From positions 124,001 through 188,000 of the forward strand of contig NZ_JBGUAW010000007.1 in the NCBI RefSeq assembly GCF_041821045.1: DNA of 64,000 nt, written 5' to 3'. This DNA is from Thiohalorhabdus sp. Cl-TMA (lineage in GTDB: Bacteria > Pseudomonadota > Gammaproteobacteria > Thiohalorhabdales > Thiohalorhabdaceae). Both the position numbers and the translations under genes were made by a program. Below, piece after piece: positions 55,388-64,000 of this stretch; position 1 is the first letter of the stretch, and each line of letters starts with the position of its first letter. Below the pieces are notes generated by a model. The model worked only from the letters and a program-made list of their open reading frames with translations, ran no database searches and was not told the DNA's origin.

Positions 55388-56512
55388 TTAGATATCGAAA
55401 TTGGCTTTGCCGGCCTTCACGAAGGGCGGCCGGACCAGCTTTGCGGGCAGCTCGCGGTTGCGCACCACGACCCTGGCCGACCTGCCCGGCCCGGCGGCCT
55501 CCGCCGGGACCCGGGCCAGGGCGATGCCCCGCTCGAGGGTGGGCGAGAAGGTCCCGCTGGTGATCTCACCCACCTCCTCCAGACCTTCGAAATGGACCTC
55601 CTGGTGGCTCCGCAAAACACCCTTGCCCTCCAGGACCAGTCCGATGAGCTTGCGCTCCGGCTCCGCCTCACGCTGCTTTTCCAGGGCGGCCCGACCGATG
55701 AAGTCGCGGTCCGCCGGCTCCCAGGCCACGGTCCAGGCCAGGCCCCCCTCCAAGGGCGTAGTGGCCTCATCCATGTCATTGCCGTACAGGTTCAGACCCG
55801 CCTCCAGGCGCAGGGTATCCCGGGCGCCCAGGCCGGCGGGGCGGGCCCCCGCCTCCACCACGGCACCCCAGAAGGCCTCGGCCGCCTCATCGGGCATGGC
55901 CACCTCGAAGCCCTTCTCGCCGGTATAGCCGGTCTTGCCCACGAACAGCCCGCCCAGGGCGCCGGTGACGACCGCCGCCTGGAAGGGGCGCAGACCGTTC
56001 ACCGCGCCTTCGGCCCGTCCGCCCAGCAAGGGCGGGAGCAGGGATTCCGCTTCGGGTCCCTGGACGGCGATGAGGGCCAGATCCTCGCGGGGGCTGATCT
56101 CCACTCCGGGGTGGCCGGCATCGCGCCGGGCACGGATCCATTCCAGGTCGGCCTGTCGCCGACTGGCGTTGACCACCATCCGGAACCAGCCCGGCTCCAT
56201 GAAATAGACGATCAGATCATCGATCACCCCGCCTTCCGGATTGCACATGCAGGTGTATAGGGCGCGCCCCGCCTCCCCGCTGATCTTAGCCACGTCGTTG
56301 GCCAGCAGGTGGCGCAGGAAGGCCTCCACGGCGTCGCCGGTGAAGTCCACGATCTGCATGTGGGAGACATCGAAGATCCCGCAGGCTCGGCGCACCGCGT
56401 GGTGCTCTTCCACCTGGGAACCGTAGTGCAGCGGCATGTCCCAGTCGCCAAAGGGCACCATCTTGGCGCCGGCGGCCACATGGGTATTGTAGAGCGGCGT
56501 CCTCAGACCCAT
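55388..56512 (-). CDS. gcvT: Aminomethyltransferase (T protein)
   Basis: 374 residues. Releases ammonia and makes 5,10-methylene-tetrahydrofolate from the aminomethyl-H protein. TPLYNTHVAAGAKMVPFGDWDMPLHYG, GIFDVSHM, TGYTGEKGFE and ARDTLRLEAGLNLYGNDMD are family motifs. Starts 59 bases after lipA. Confidence 0.96.
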   Translation of the reverse strand: MGLRTPLYNTHVAAGAKMVPFGDWDMPLHYGSQVEEHHAVRRACGIFDVSHMQIVDFTGDAVEAFLRHLLANDVAKISGEAGRALYTCMCNPEGGVIDDLIVYFMEPGWFRMVVNASRRQADLEWIRARRDAGHPGVEISPREDLALIAVQGPEAESLLPPLLGGRAEGAVNGLRPFQAAVVTGALGGLFVGKTGYTGEKGFEVAMPDEAAEAFWGAVVEAGARPAGLGARDTLRLEAGLNLYGNDMDEATTPLEGGLAWTVAWEPADRDFIGRAALEKQREAEPERKLIGLVLEGKGVLRSHQEVHFEGLEEVGEITSGTFSPTLERGIALARVPAEAAGPGRSARVVVRNRELPAKLVRPPFVKAGKANFDI

Positions 56513-56571
56513 GACTGCTCCTCCCTGTTCCGTATATCCGTCGCCGGCTCATGCCGGCGACACCCGGGCCG

Positions 56572-57462
<891 letters not shown>

Positions 57463-57508
57463 CGTGGCTTCCTCCCGTTTGTACCGGGATTGGCCGTCAT
57501 CCGCCCAC

Positions 57509-57546
57509 AAAAAAGGGGAGGACGGCATTCCCGTGCCATCCTCCCC
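57509..57546 (-). terminator. Expression-platform terminator of the glycine riboswitch
   Basis: A 13-bp stem GGGGAGGATGGCA / TGCCGTCCTCCCC (one mismatch/wobble) with loop CGGGAA, then six T's (57514-57509). The 5' side touches the closing stem of aptamer 2 (GAGGGG), the usual geometry for a switch in which glycine binding prevents the terminator and turns the operon on. It lies 47 bases before the lipA start. Confidence 0.88.
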
Positions 57547-57768
57547 TCTGTACTGGAAACCTGAGAGTTCACATCGCTCTGGAATTCCGCTGGTCCGGGA
57601 ATTCCGGAGCGAGGCTACCCCTTCGGTGCCCTGCCAGCCGATCCTTGACGGATGCTGGCCAGGTCTCTCCAGAGCCCCATCCCCCGATGGTCCTTTTGCC
57701 TGAGAGCTTCCGGGAGGAGTTTCCCCTTCGGCGCCCCGCCGGACGGCGGCGGAGTCTCTCCCATCGGG
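57545..57768 (-). promoter_or_regulatory. Tandem glycine riboswitch
   Basis: Two aptamers on the minus strand. Aptamer 1 (about 57766-57685) has CGATGGGAGAGAC, GGCGCCGAAGGGG and CTCTCAGGCAAAAGGACC, closed by CGATGG/CCATCG. Aptamer 2 (about 57678-57545) has CTCTGGAGAGACC, GGCACCGAAGGGG and CTCTCAGGTTTCCAGTACAG. These are the conserved cores of class gcvT RNA. The short linker between aptamers is usual. Transcriptional control is shown by the terminator immediately after. Confidence 0.95.
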
Positions 57769-57811
57769 ATCTTCTGGGCCGAACGAATTTGATCTGCTTC
57801 TCGCCCGAAAC

Positions 57812-57839
57812 ATTGTATGGTGGACATGGGGCCTGTCAA
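57812..57839 (-). promoter_or_regulatory. Sigma-70 promoter of the gcv operon
   Basis: TTGACA (57839-57834), a 16-base spacer, TACAAT (57817-57812): 6/6 and 5/6 matches on the minus strand. Expected start near 57804, about 35 bases before aptamer 1. Confidence 0.8.
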
Positions 57840-58355
57840 TGACCAGGAACCGGTACGCCGTTCCCAAAACCCCCAAGCGGTGCCTTATCAGCCTGCGCAC
57901 AATGCTGCATTATCGCGTTTTTTGCGCAGATGCCGGGTCCGAGAAAACGAGGTATGTTTGGTCATGTGCAAGGTTGGTGGTAGGATACTTGCCAGTCCAA
58001 ACCGAGCAGGCGACTTCTTGCTTCCTGACACAGTTCTGTGCCTGGCACATGACTCCGGCCGCCGACGAGCCCTGGAAAGCTTCCGGGCACGTACCGAAGC
58101 CGGCACCCTGACGACCGACCCCGCGGCCGATCGCTCCGGCCCGCGCGGCCGGCCGTATCCTGCTCCGAACGACCACGCGACGCCATCTATTCGCGGATCG
58201 GCCCCTGCGCACCCCTACCGGAGCGCCGATTCGCGCTGCACCGATTTTGCCCCCCGGGGCGACCACGCCCGGGCACTGCGCCAACCCGCCCTTCGCCCCT
58301 AGCGGCTACCTATTCCGCAAACTACCCGTTTACCATCGAGGGAGGAGTTTCTCCT
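57840..58355. other. 516-bp non-coding region upstream of the glycine methyltransferase
   Basis: No convincing gene; short ORFs here have no ribosome sites or family features. The first part (57900-58010) is AT-richer and would suit a regulated plus-strand promoter; a weak TTGGTC-N17-TAGGAT pair lies at 57958-57986. CCCCGGGGC and GCCCGGGC stretches near 58252-58275 could form hairpins. The strong ribosome site GGGAGGAG sits at 58341-58348. Confidence 0.5.
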
Positions 58356-59126
58356 ATGGGGATTCGAAACGAGAACACCGGGCTCGAGCACGAGCAGTAC
58401 ACCCCGGATTTCGCCGACTACTGGGATGACCTGGTCGGCTGGAAAAAACGCGAGGAAGGCGAGGGCGGTTTCTACGAACGCCTGCTGGGAGCCTCCAACT
58501 GCGAGACCGTGGCCGACGTGGCCTGCGGCACCGGCTACCACGCCATCACTCTGGCCAAGAATGGCTTCAAGGTGACCGCCTCCGACGGCTCCGAAAACAT
58601 GGTGCGTAAGACCGAGGAGAACGCCAAGCAGATGGGCGTGACTCTTCAGGGCACCAAGGTGGTGGACTGGGTCAAGGCCTCCAAAGACCTCGGGGAGGAG
58701 ACCTTCGACGCGATCATCTGCCTCGGCAACTCCTTCACGCACCTGTTCGAGCATGAGGCCCGGCGGGACGCCCTGGAGGAGCTCTTCAAGGTGGTGAAGC
58801 CCGGCGGCATGGTGGTCATCGACCACCGCAACTACGACTCCATGCTCGAGCACGGCTACAGCTCGAAGCATAACTATTACTATTCCGGGAAGGGCGTGGA
58901 TGCCTACCCGGCGGAGCTGAACCGCTATCTGGCCCGTTTCGAGTACGTCTTCCCCGACGGCGCCAAGTTCCAGCTCAAGATGTATCCGCTGCGGCAGGAT
59001 TACGTTTCTCACCTGCTGGAAGATGCCGGCTTCATCAACGTGGTCCGCTATGGGGACTTCGAGAAGCCCTACGACCGTGATGAAGTGGACTTCATCCAAC
59101 AGGTGGCCTATAAGCCGCGTGGTTGA
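58356..59126 (+). CDS. Glycine/sarcosine N-methyltransferase (glycine betaine synthesis)
   Basis: 256 residues. SAM-dependent class I methyltransferase: motif I ADVACGTGYHAI (about 53-64), CLGNSFTHLF (122-131) and a substrate-region DHRNYDSMLEHGYSSKHNYYY followed by GKGVDAYP. These match the GSMT of Halorhodospira halochloris, which methylates glycine to sarcosine and dimethylglycine on the way to betaine. Acidic, cytoplasmic. The dimethylglycine methyltransferase for the last step is not in the window. It is the first gene of the run metK, ahcY, metF, metH, which makes and recycles the SAM it consumes. Confidence 0.87.
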   Translation: MGIRNENTGLEHEQYTPDFADYWDDLVGWKKREEGEGGFYERLLGASNCETVADVACGTGYHAITLAKNGFKVTASDGSENMVRKTEENAKQMGVTLQGTKVVDWVKASKDLGEETFDAIICLGNSFTHLFEHEARRDALEELFKVVKPGGMVVIDHRNYDSMLEHGYSSKHNYYYSGKGVDAYPAELNRYLARFEYVFPDGAKFQLKMYPLRQDYVSHLLEDAGFINVVRYGDFEKPYDRDEVDFIQQVAYKPRG

Positions 59127-59181
59127 TTAGGATCAACCGGCCCCGTCCCGGTCGGCGTACCATCTAGGTATCGGCCGGCAG

Positions 59182-59238
59182 GGGCTCCGGGCATCGCTTT
59201 ATCAGTAGCACCTGCGCCCCGGGCAGCTCCCGGGGCCC
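59182..59238 (+). other. Structured leader before metK with alternative pairings
   Basis: CCCCGGG-CAGCT-CCCGGGG (59217-59223 / 59229-59235) is a strong hairpin. CCCGGGGCCC (59229-59238) can instead pair with GGGCTCCGGG (59182-59191) with one G-U, so two exclusive folds exist. No T run follows, and a small GTTGA / TCAAC hairpin lies next. It could be an mRNA processing or control element; no known SAM riboswitch core is seen. Confidence 0.35.
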
Positions 59239-59290
59239 GTTGAAGATTTTCTCAACCCTCAACTTTCGCAACACGAGGAGCTTTTCGGGT

Positions 59291-60457
59291 ATGGCACGCG
59301 AATACCTCTTCTCCTCCGAGTCCGTTGGAGAAGGCCACCCGGACAAGGTGGCCGACAACGTCTCGGATGCCATTCTGGACGCCCTGCTCGAGCAGGACCC
59401 CATGTCCCGCGTGGCCTGCGAGACCATGGTGAACACCGGCATGGCCATCATCTCCGGTGAGATCACCAGCGGCGCCAATGTCGATTACACCGACATCGTC
59501 CGCAAGACCATCACGGACATCGGCTACAACAGCAGCGAGATGGGCTTCGACGGCAACACCTGCGCCGTGCTCATCGGTCTGGACAAGCAGTCCCAGGACA
59601 TCGCCCAGGGCGTGGACGAGGGCACCGGCCTCGACCTGGACCAGGGCGCCGGCGACCAGGGCCTGATGTTCGGTTTCGCCACCAACGAGACCGAAGACCT
59701 CATGCCCATGCCCATCCAGTACGCCCACAAGCTGACCGAGCAGCAGAAGGTGCTGCGCAACAACGGTAAGCTTCCCTGGCTGCGTCCCGACGTGAAATCC
59801 CAGGTGTCCGTGCGCTACGAGGGCAACACGCCCAAGGCCATCGACGCCGTGGTGATCTCCACGCAGCATGACGAGAGCGTCAGCTACGATGACCTCAAAG
59901 AGGCCGTCCAGGAAGAGGTGATCAAACCGATCATCCCCTCCTCCATGCTGTCCGACGACACCAAGTACTTCATCAACCCCACCGGCCGGTTCGTGATCGG
60001 CGGCCCCGTGGGCGACTGCGGCCTCACCGGCCGGAAGATCATCGTCGACACCTACGGCGGCATGGGCCGTCACGGCGGCGGCGCCTTCTCCGGTAAGGAC
60101 CCCACGAAGGTGGATCGCTCCGCCGCCTACGCCGCCCGCTACGTGGCCAAGAACGTGGTGGCGGCCGGCCTCGCCGACCTGTGCGAGGTGCAGGTGGCCT
60201 ACGCCATCGGCATCGCCAACCCGGTGTCCGTCCACGTCGAGACCTTCGGCACCGCCAAGATCGACGAGGAAAAGATCGAGCAGCTGATCCGGAAGCACTT
60301 CGATCTGCGGCCGAAGGGCATCGTGCAGATGCTCGACCTGCTGCGCCCGATCTACAAGAAGACCGCCTCCAACGGCCACTTCGGCCGGCCGGAGCCGGAG
60401 TTCTCCTGGGAGAAGACCGACAAGGCCGAGGCGCTGAAGGCCGACGGCGGCCTGTAA
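59291..60457 (+). CDS. metK: S-adenosylmethionine synthetase
   Basis: 388 residues. [23 protein letters not shown] (substrate/metal region), [37 protein letters not shown] and [19 protein letters not shown] are the MetK signatures. It makes SAM from methionine and ATP. ATG at 59291 gives the standard [12 protein letters not shown] start; an upstream in-frame ATG at 59240 would overlap the leader hairpin region. Follows the methyltransferase it supplies. Confidence 0.97.
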   Translation: MAREYLFSSESVGEGHPDKVADNVSDAILDALLEQDPMSRVACETMVNTGMAIISGEITSGANVDYTDIVRKTITDIGYNSSEMGFDGNTCAVLIGLDKQSQDIAQGVDEGTGLDLDQGAGDQGLMFGFATNETEDLMPMPIQYAHKLTEQQKVLRNNGKLPWLRPDVKSQVSVRYEGNTPKAIDAVVISTQHDESVSYDDLKEAVQEEVIKPIIPSSMLSDDTKYFINPTGRFVIGGPVGDCGLTGRKIIVDTYGGMGRHGGGAFSGKDPTKVDRSAAYAARYVAKNVVAAGLADLCEVQVAYAIGIANPVSVHVETFGTAKIDEEKIEQLIRKHFDLRPKGIVQMLDLLRPIYKKTASNGHFGRPEPEFSWEKTDKAEALKADGGL

Positions 60458-60481
60458 AAAAACACGGGCATAGTCGGAAAT

Positions 60482-60516
60482 GGCCCCGGCCGGGTTTCCG
60501 GCCGGGGCCCTTCTTC
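60482..60516 (+). terminator. Strong hairpin between metK and ahcY
   Basis: Perfect 12-bp stem GGCCCCGGCCGG-GTTT-CCGGCCGGGGCC followed by a C/T-rich tail CTTCTTCC rather than a pure T run. It may terminate part of the metK transcripts or stabilise the metK 3' end. Confidence 0.55.
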
Positions 60517-60563
60517 CCCGACCCCCGAATCGATTTTTCGCCAAGTAACCGAGGAGCGGTTTA

Positions 60564-61853
60564 ATGGCTAACGACTACAAGGTTGCGGATATCGGTCTGG
60601 CCGGCATGGGCCGGAAACAGATCATGATCGCCGAGACCGAGATGCCCGGTCTCATGAAGCTGCGCGAGGAGTGGGGCAGCAAGCAGCCCCTCAAGGGCGC
60701 CCGGATCTCCGGCTGCATCCACATGACGGTGCAGACCGCCGTGCTCATCGAGACCCTGCAGCACCTCGGCGCCGACGTGCGCTGGAGCTCCTGCAACATC
60801 TTCTCCACCCAGGACGAGGCCGCCGCGGCCATCGCTGCCGAGGGTACCCCGGTGTTCGCCTGGAAGGGCGAGACCGAGGAGGAGTACGAGTGGTGCATCG
60901 AGCAGACCATCAACGGCCCGGACGGTTGGACCCCCAACATGATCCTGGACGACGGCGGCGACCTCACCGCCATGGTCTACGAGAAGTACCCGCAGCTGCT
61001 TGAGCAGATCAAGGGCGTTACCGAGGAGACCACCACCGGCGTGCACCGGCTCTACCACATGGAGAAGCAGGGCGAGCTGAAGACCCCCTGCATCAATGTG
61101 AACGACTCGGTGACCAAGTCCAAGTTCGACAACCTCTACGGCTGCCGCGAGTCCCTGCTCGACGGGCTCAAGCGCGCCACCGACGTGATGGTGGCCGGCA
61201 AGTACGCCGTGGTGGCCGGCTACGGCGACGTCGGCAAGGGCTCCGCCCAGTCCCTGCTCGCCATGGGCGCCCGCGTGGCGGTCACCGAGATCGACCCCAT
61301 CTGCGCCCTGCAGGCTCAGATGGAGGGCTTCGAGGTGGTGACCATGGACGAGGTGGTCGACAAGGCCGACATCTTCGTCACCGCCACCGGCAACAAGGAC
61401 ATCATCACCCGCGCCCACATGGACAAGATGAAGCACAACGCCATCGTGTCCAACATCGGCCACTTCGACAACGAGATCGACGTGGCGGGCCTGTCCGACC
61501 TGGAGTGGGATGAGATCAAGCCGCAGGTGGACCACGTGATCTGGCCCGACGGCAAGCGCATCATCCTGCTGTCCAAGGGCCGCCTGATGAACCTGGGCAA
61601 CGCCACCGGCCACCCCAGCTTCGTCATGTCCAACAGCTTCTCGGACCAGACCCTGGCCCAGATCGAGCTGTGGACCAAGGGCGAGGAATACGACAACAAG
61701 GTCTACATCCTGCCCAAGCACCTCGACGAGGAGGTAGCCCGGGTGCACGTGGAAGGCCTCGGCGGTCATCTGACCCAGATGAACAAGGACCAGGCCGAGT
61801 ACCTCGGTGTACCGGTCGAGGGTCCTTACAAGCCGGAGCATTACCGCTACTAA
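60564..61853 (+). CDS. ahcY: S-adenosylhomocysteine hydrolase
   Basis: 429 residues. Splits SAH into homocysteine and adenosine, relieving product inhibition of methyltransferases. [36 protein letters not shown] motif [15 protein letters not shown] and the C-terminal KPEHYRY are all present; Lys and Tyr of that tail contact NAD in the neighbouring subunit. GAGGAGCG precedes the ATG. No SAH riboswitch core is seen in the 106-base leader. Confidence 0.97.
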   Translation: MANDYKVADIGLAGMGRKQIMIAETEMPGLMKLREEWGSKQPLKGARISGCIHMTVQTAVLIETLQHLGADVRWSSCNIFSTQDEAAAAIAAEGTPVFAWKGETEEEYEWCIEQTINGPDGWTPNMILDDGGDLTAMVYEKYPQLLEQIKGVTEETTTGVHRLYHMEKQGELKTPCINVNDSVTKSKFDNLYGCRESLLDGLKRATDVMVAGKYAVVAGYGDVGKGSAQSLLAMGARVAVTEIDPICALQAQMEGFEVVTMDEVVDKADIFVTATGNKDIITRAHMDKMKHNAIVSNIGHFDNEIDVAGLSDLEWDEIKPQVDHVIWPDGKRIILLSKGRLMNLGNATGHPSFVMSNSFSDQTLAQIELWTKGEEYDNKVYILPKHLDEEVARVHVEGLGGHLTQMNKDQAEYLGVPVEGPYKPEHYRY

Positions 61854-61875
61854 TAGGCGGCGCCGGCATAAGGCC

Positions 61876-61961
61876 GGGGAGGGCCCCGTCCCTCCCCCGA
61901 ATGGGGCTCGTCCCCATTCGGTAGGCCGCCCGCGCAGGGCGGCCCACCAATGGGGATTTTT
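61876..61961 (+). promoter_or_regulatory. Candidate attenuator between ahcY and metF
   Basis: Successive hairpins: GGGGAGGG/CCCTCCCC (61876-61897), then CCGAATGGGG/CCCCATTCGG (61897-61906 / 61912-61921, perfect 10 bp), then GGCCGCCC/GGGCGGCC (61924-61944). TCCCCATT (61911-61918) can alternatively pair with AATGGGGA (61949-61956), enclosing the third hairpin and followed at once by TTTTT (61957-61961), i.e. a terminator. The second hairpin excludes that terminator, so it would be an antiterminator. The simple alternative is a plain ahcY terminator. Confidence 0.5.
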
Positions 61962-62009
61962 CGGAGGCGGCCAAGCCGCCAGGCATCCACGCTACGCGAG
62001 GATACGAAT

Positions 62010-62858
62010 ATGGGTTTCAAACGGGAAAATTTCGAATTTTCCTTTGAGTTTTTCCCGCCCAAGAATGACGAGGGCGAGAAGCGGCTCCAGGAAGCGGTGC
62101 ACGAGCTCAAGCCGCTGGATCCGGCATACTGCTCGGTAACCTTCGGCGCCGGCGGATCCACCCGGGAGCGAACCTTCCAGACGGTGGACTGGATCCAGAA
62201 GGAGGCCGGCATCGATGCCGCCCCGCACCTGTCCTGCATCGGCTCGCGCAAGGAGGACATCCACGAGATCCTCCAGCGGTACCAGGAAGCCGGCATCAAG
62301 CGGATCATCGCCCTGCGCGGCGATATCCCCGAGGACGAGGAGGCCTTCAAGGAAGGTGGCTTCCGCTACGCCAACGAGCTGGTGGCCTACATCAAGGAGC
62401 ACTTCCCGGACTTCGAGGTGGTGGTCGGCGCCTATCCCGAATTCCACCCCGAGGCCCCGGATCCCGCAACGGACATGGAGAACTTCGTCCGCAAGGTGAA
62501 GGCCGGTGCCGACGTGGCCACTACGCAGTACTTCTACACGAACCTGGCCTACTACAAGTTCGTGGAGGATGTGCAGAAAATGGGGGTGGACATCCCCATC
62601 AAGGTGGGGCTCATGCCGATCACCAACTTCAAGCAGATCGACCGCTTCTCCCAGATGTGCGGCGCGGACATCCCGGCATGGATCCGCAAGCGCATGGAGC
62701 ATTTCGGCGACGATACGGCGTCGCAGAAGGAGCTCGGGATCGACATTGCCACCCGGCAAGCCGAGGACCTGCTCAGTCAGGGCATTCCCGGCATCCACTT
62801 CTATTCGCTGAACAAGGCCGAGGCCACCAAGCGCATCTGGGAGAATCTGGGGCTGTAA
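62010..62858 (+). CDS. metF: 5,10-methylenetetrahydrofolate reductase
   Basis: 282 residues, FAD-dependent TIM barrel. FSFEFFPPKNDEGEKRL at the N-terminus, VTFGAGGSTRERTFQTVDWIQ, LRGDIPEDEEAF and ATTQYFYTNLAYYKFVEDVQ are typical. It turns methylene-THF, also the product of glycine cleavage, into methyl-THF for MetH. ATG at 62010 is the family start; ATG at 61950 would read through the leader structure. Confidence 0.96.
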   Translation: MGFKRENFEFSFEFFPPKNDEGEKRLQEAVHELKPLDPAYCSVTFGAGGSTRERTFQTVDWIQKEAGIDAAPHLSCIGSRKEDIHEILQRYQEAGIKRIIALRGDIPEDEEAFKEGGFRYANELVAYIKEHFPDFEVVVGAYPEFHPEAPDPATDMENFVRKVKAGADVATTQYFYTNLAYYKFVEDVQKMGVDIPIKVGLMPITNFKQIDRFSQMCGADIPAWIRKRMEHFGDDTASQKELGIDIATRQAEDLLSQGIPGIHFYSLNKAEATKRIWENLGL

Positions 62859-62956
62859 GGCCCGGGCACGCATTCGGACCGGGGTGGGGCCCTCCTCGCC
62901 CCTCTGCATGCCGACGCCCAACTCCTCACATCTAACTATCCAAAGAGGAGCCGGAA

Positions 62957-64000
62957 ATGAGCCGCTTCATGGACCGACTCAAAGAGCGGGTGCTGATCCT
63001 GGACGGCGGGATGGGCACCGCGCTGATGGAATATGACCTGGATATCGACAAGGACTTCCTGGGTCTGGAGAACTGCTCCGAGATCCTGTGCGATTCCCGT
63101 CCGGACGTGGTGAAGGACATCCACCGCTCCTTTTTCGAGGCCGGCTCGGACGCAGTGGAGACCAACACCTTCGGTTCCAACAAGGTGGTGCTCGCCGAGT
63201 TCGATCTCACCGAGCGCACCCGGGAGCTGAACCGCATCGCCGCCGAGCAGGCGCGCGAAGTGGCCAACGAGTTCGCCACCGAGGACTGGCCGCGCTTCGT
63301 GGTGGGCTGCATGGGCCCGGGCACCAAGCTGCCCAGCCTGGCCCACACCGACTACGATACCCTGGAGGATTCCTACGCCGAGCAGGCCCGGGGCCTGCTC
63401 GACGGCGGCATCGATGTGTTCCTGACCGAGACCTCACAGGATCCGCTGCAGATCAAGTCGGCCATCAACGGCATCCGCATCGCCCAGCGGGAAGCCGGGG
63501 TGGAGCTGCCCATCATCTCCCAGGTGACCATCGAGACCGTGGGTACCATGCTGGTGGGCACCGAGATCCAGGCGGCGGCCACCATCCTGGACGCCATGGA
63601 CGTGGACATGATGGGCATGAACTGCGCCACCGGCCCGGCGGAGATGTCCGAGCACGTCAAGTGGCTCGGTGAGAACTGGCCCAGGCCCTTCTCCGTGCTG
63701 CCCAACGCCGGCCTGCCCATGCTGGTGGACGGCAAGACCACCTATCCGCTGCAGCCCGCGGAGATGGCCGACTGGGTGGCCCGCTTCGTCGAGGAGGACG
63801 GCGTCAACCTGATCGGCGGCTGCTGCGGTACCACCCCGGAGCATCTCAAGGCCCTGCGCGACAAGATCGGCTTCCAGGCTCCGAAGGACCGCAGCGACGT
63901 GAAGCTGGAGCCGGCCCTGGCGTCCCTGTACAACCAGGTACCCCTGCGCCAGGAGAACGCCGTCATGGCCATCGGCGAGCGCACCAATGCCAACGGCTCC
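62957..64000 (+). CDS. metH: Cobalamin-dependent methionine synthase, N-terminal part (cut by window edge)
   Basis: The first 348 residues are visible. The homocysteine-binding domain (about 1-310) has LDGGMGTALMEYDLD, ETNTFGSNKVVLAEF, zinc-ligand Cys in MNCATGPAEM and the Cys pair in GGCCGTTPEHL. The folate (pterin) domain begins at IGERTNANGS. It transfers the methyl group of methyl-THF to homocysteine. AAAGAGGAG precedes ATG 62957. B12 dependence agrees with cobC-cobS earlier in the window. Confidence 0.96.
   Translation, partial: MSRFMDRLKERVLILDGGMGTALMEYDLDIDKDFLGLENCSEILCDSRPDVVKDIHRSFFEAGSDAVETNTFGSNKVVLAEFDLTERTRELNRIAAEQAREVANEFATEDWPRFVVGCMGPGTKLPSLAHTDYDTLEDSYAEQARGLLDGGIDVFLTETSQDPLQIKSAINGIRIAQREAGVELPIISQVTIETVGTMLVGTEIQAAATILDAMDVDMMGMNCATGPAEMSEHVKWLGENWPRPFSVLPNAGLPMLVDGKTTYPLQPAEMADWVARFVEEDGVNLIGGCCGTTPEHLKALRDKIGFQAPKDRSDVKLEPALASLYNQVPLRQENAVMAIGERTNANGS

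Noticed and set aside
57958-57986. TTGGTC-N17-TAGGAT as promoter for the glycine methyltransferase
   Set aside because: Only 3/6 and 4/6 matches and about 360 bases from the start codon; kept only as a remark.
57839-58111. A 90-codon open frame upstream of the glycine methyltransferase
   Set aside because: No ribosome site, starts within the divergent promoter, no recognisable fold.
60458-60563. SAH riboswitch before ahcY
   Set aside because: The GAGGAGCG present is the ribosome site; the conserved SAH aptamer core is absent.

Overview
The window is 64 kb of GC-rich chromosome from a gammaproteobacterium. The evidence is conserved synteny: rsmD / ftsY-ftsE-ftsX-rpoH, a complete mraZ-to-ftsZ-lpxC division and cell-wall (dcw) cluster preceded by rnpB, rhodanese-grxC-secB-gpsA, and dciA / M23 peptidase / secA-argJ-mutT. 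A glycine N-methyltransferase of the glycine-betaine type beside the S-adenosylmethionine (SAM) cycle genes, together with many acidic proteins, points to a halophile. Halophilic sulfur oxidisers such as Thiohalospira, Thiohalorhabdus or Halorhodospira relatives are candidates, but genus is inference only.

Layout. 1-2.7 kb: 5' part of a di-haem cytochrome c peroxidase (minus), then cobC-cobS-mutM (plus). 2.7-9.6 kb (minus): ggt, coaD, rsmD, a response regulator with a degenerate GGDEF domain, and a pair of M16 peptidases. 9.8-14.1 kb (plus): ftsY-ftsE-ftsX, rpoH with sigma-32-like and sigma-E-like promoter sequences, and a TMP-synthase-like gene with no normal start codon. 14.2-20 kb (minus): mutT, argJ, secA, an M23 peptidase; dciA is divergent. 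20.4-39.4 kb (minus): the dcw cluster, with coupled or overlapping genes, headed by a promoter and three MraZ boxes. rnpB, sspB, gpsA, an SH3 protein, secB, grxC, rhodanese and an NDUFA9-type dehydrogenase follow to 44.4 kb. 44.5-48.8 kb (plus): aldehyde dehydrogenase, DUF255 protein and a second rhodanese, separated by members of a dispersed inverted-repeat element. 48.8-50.9 kb: a phage-like Ner / CI-type repressor pair, with ner coupled to a diguanylate cyclase.

The most coherent system is 50.9-64 kb. A tandem glycine riboswitch with its own terminator precedes lipA-gcvT-gcvH-gcvPA-gcvPB-adenosine kinase on the minus strand. Diverging from it are glycine/sarcosine N-methyltransferase, metK, ahcY, metF and metH. 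Together these can use glycine both as methyl acceptor and, through glycine cleavage, 5,10-methylene-THF, MetF, MetH and MetK, as the source of the methyl groups. AhcY and adenosine kinase would clear the by-products. A candidate attenuator with mutually exclusive hairpins lies in front of metF.

Sequence-level oddities: three copies of a GCCAAG-rich inverted-repeat element (one splitting gcvPA from gcvPB); a CI-like repressor lacking its catalytic serine; a Nudix gene and a Nudix-associated TMP-synthase-like gene lying convergently; and an AT-rich operator-like island between the peroxidase and cobC.
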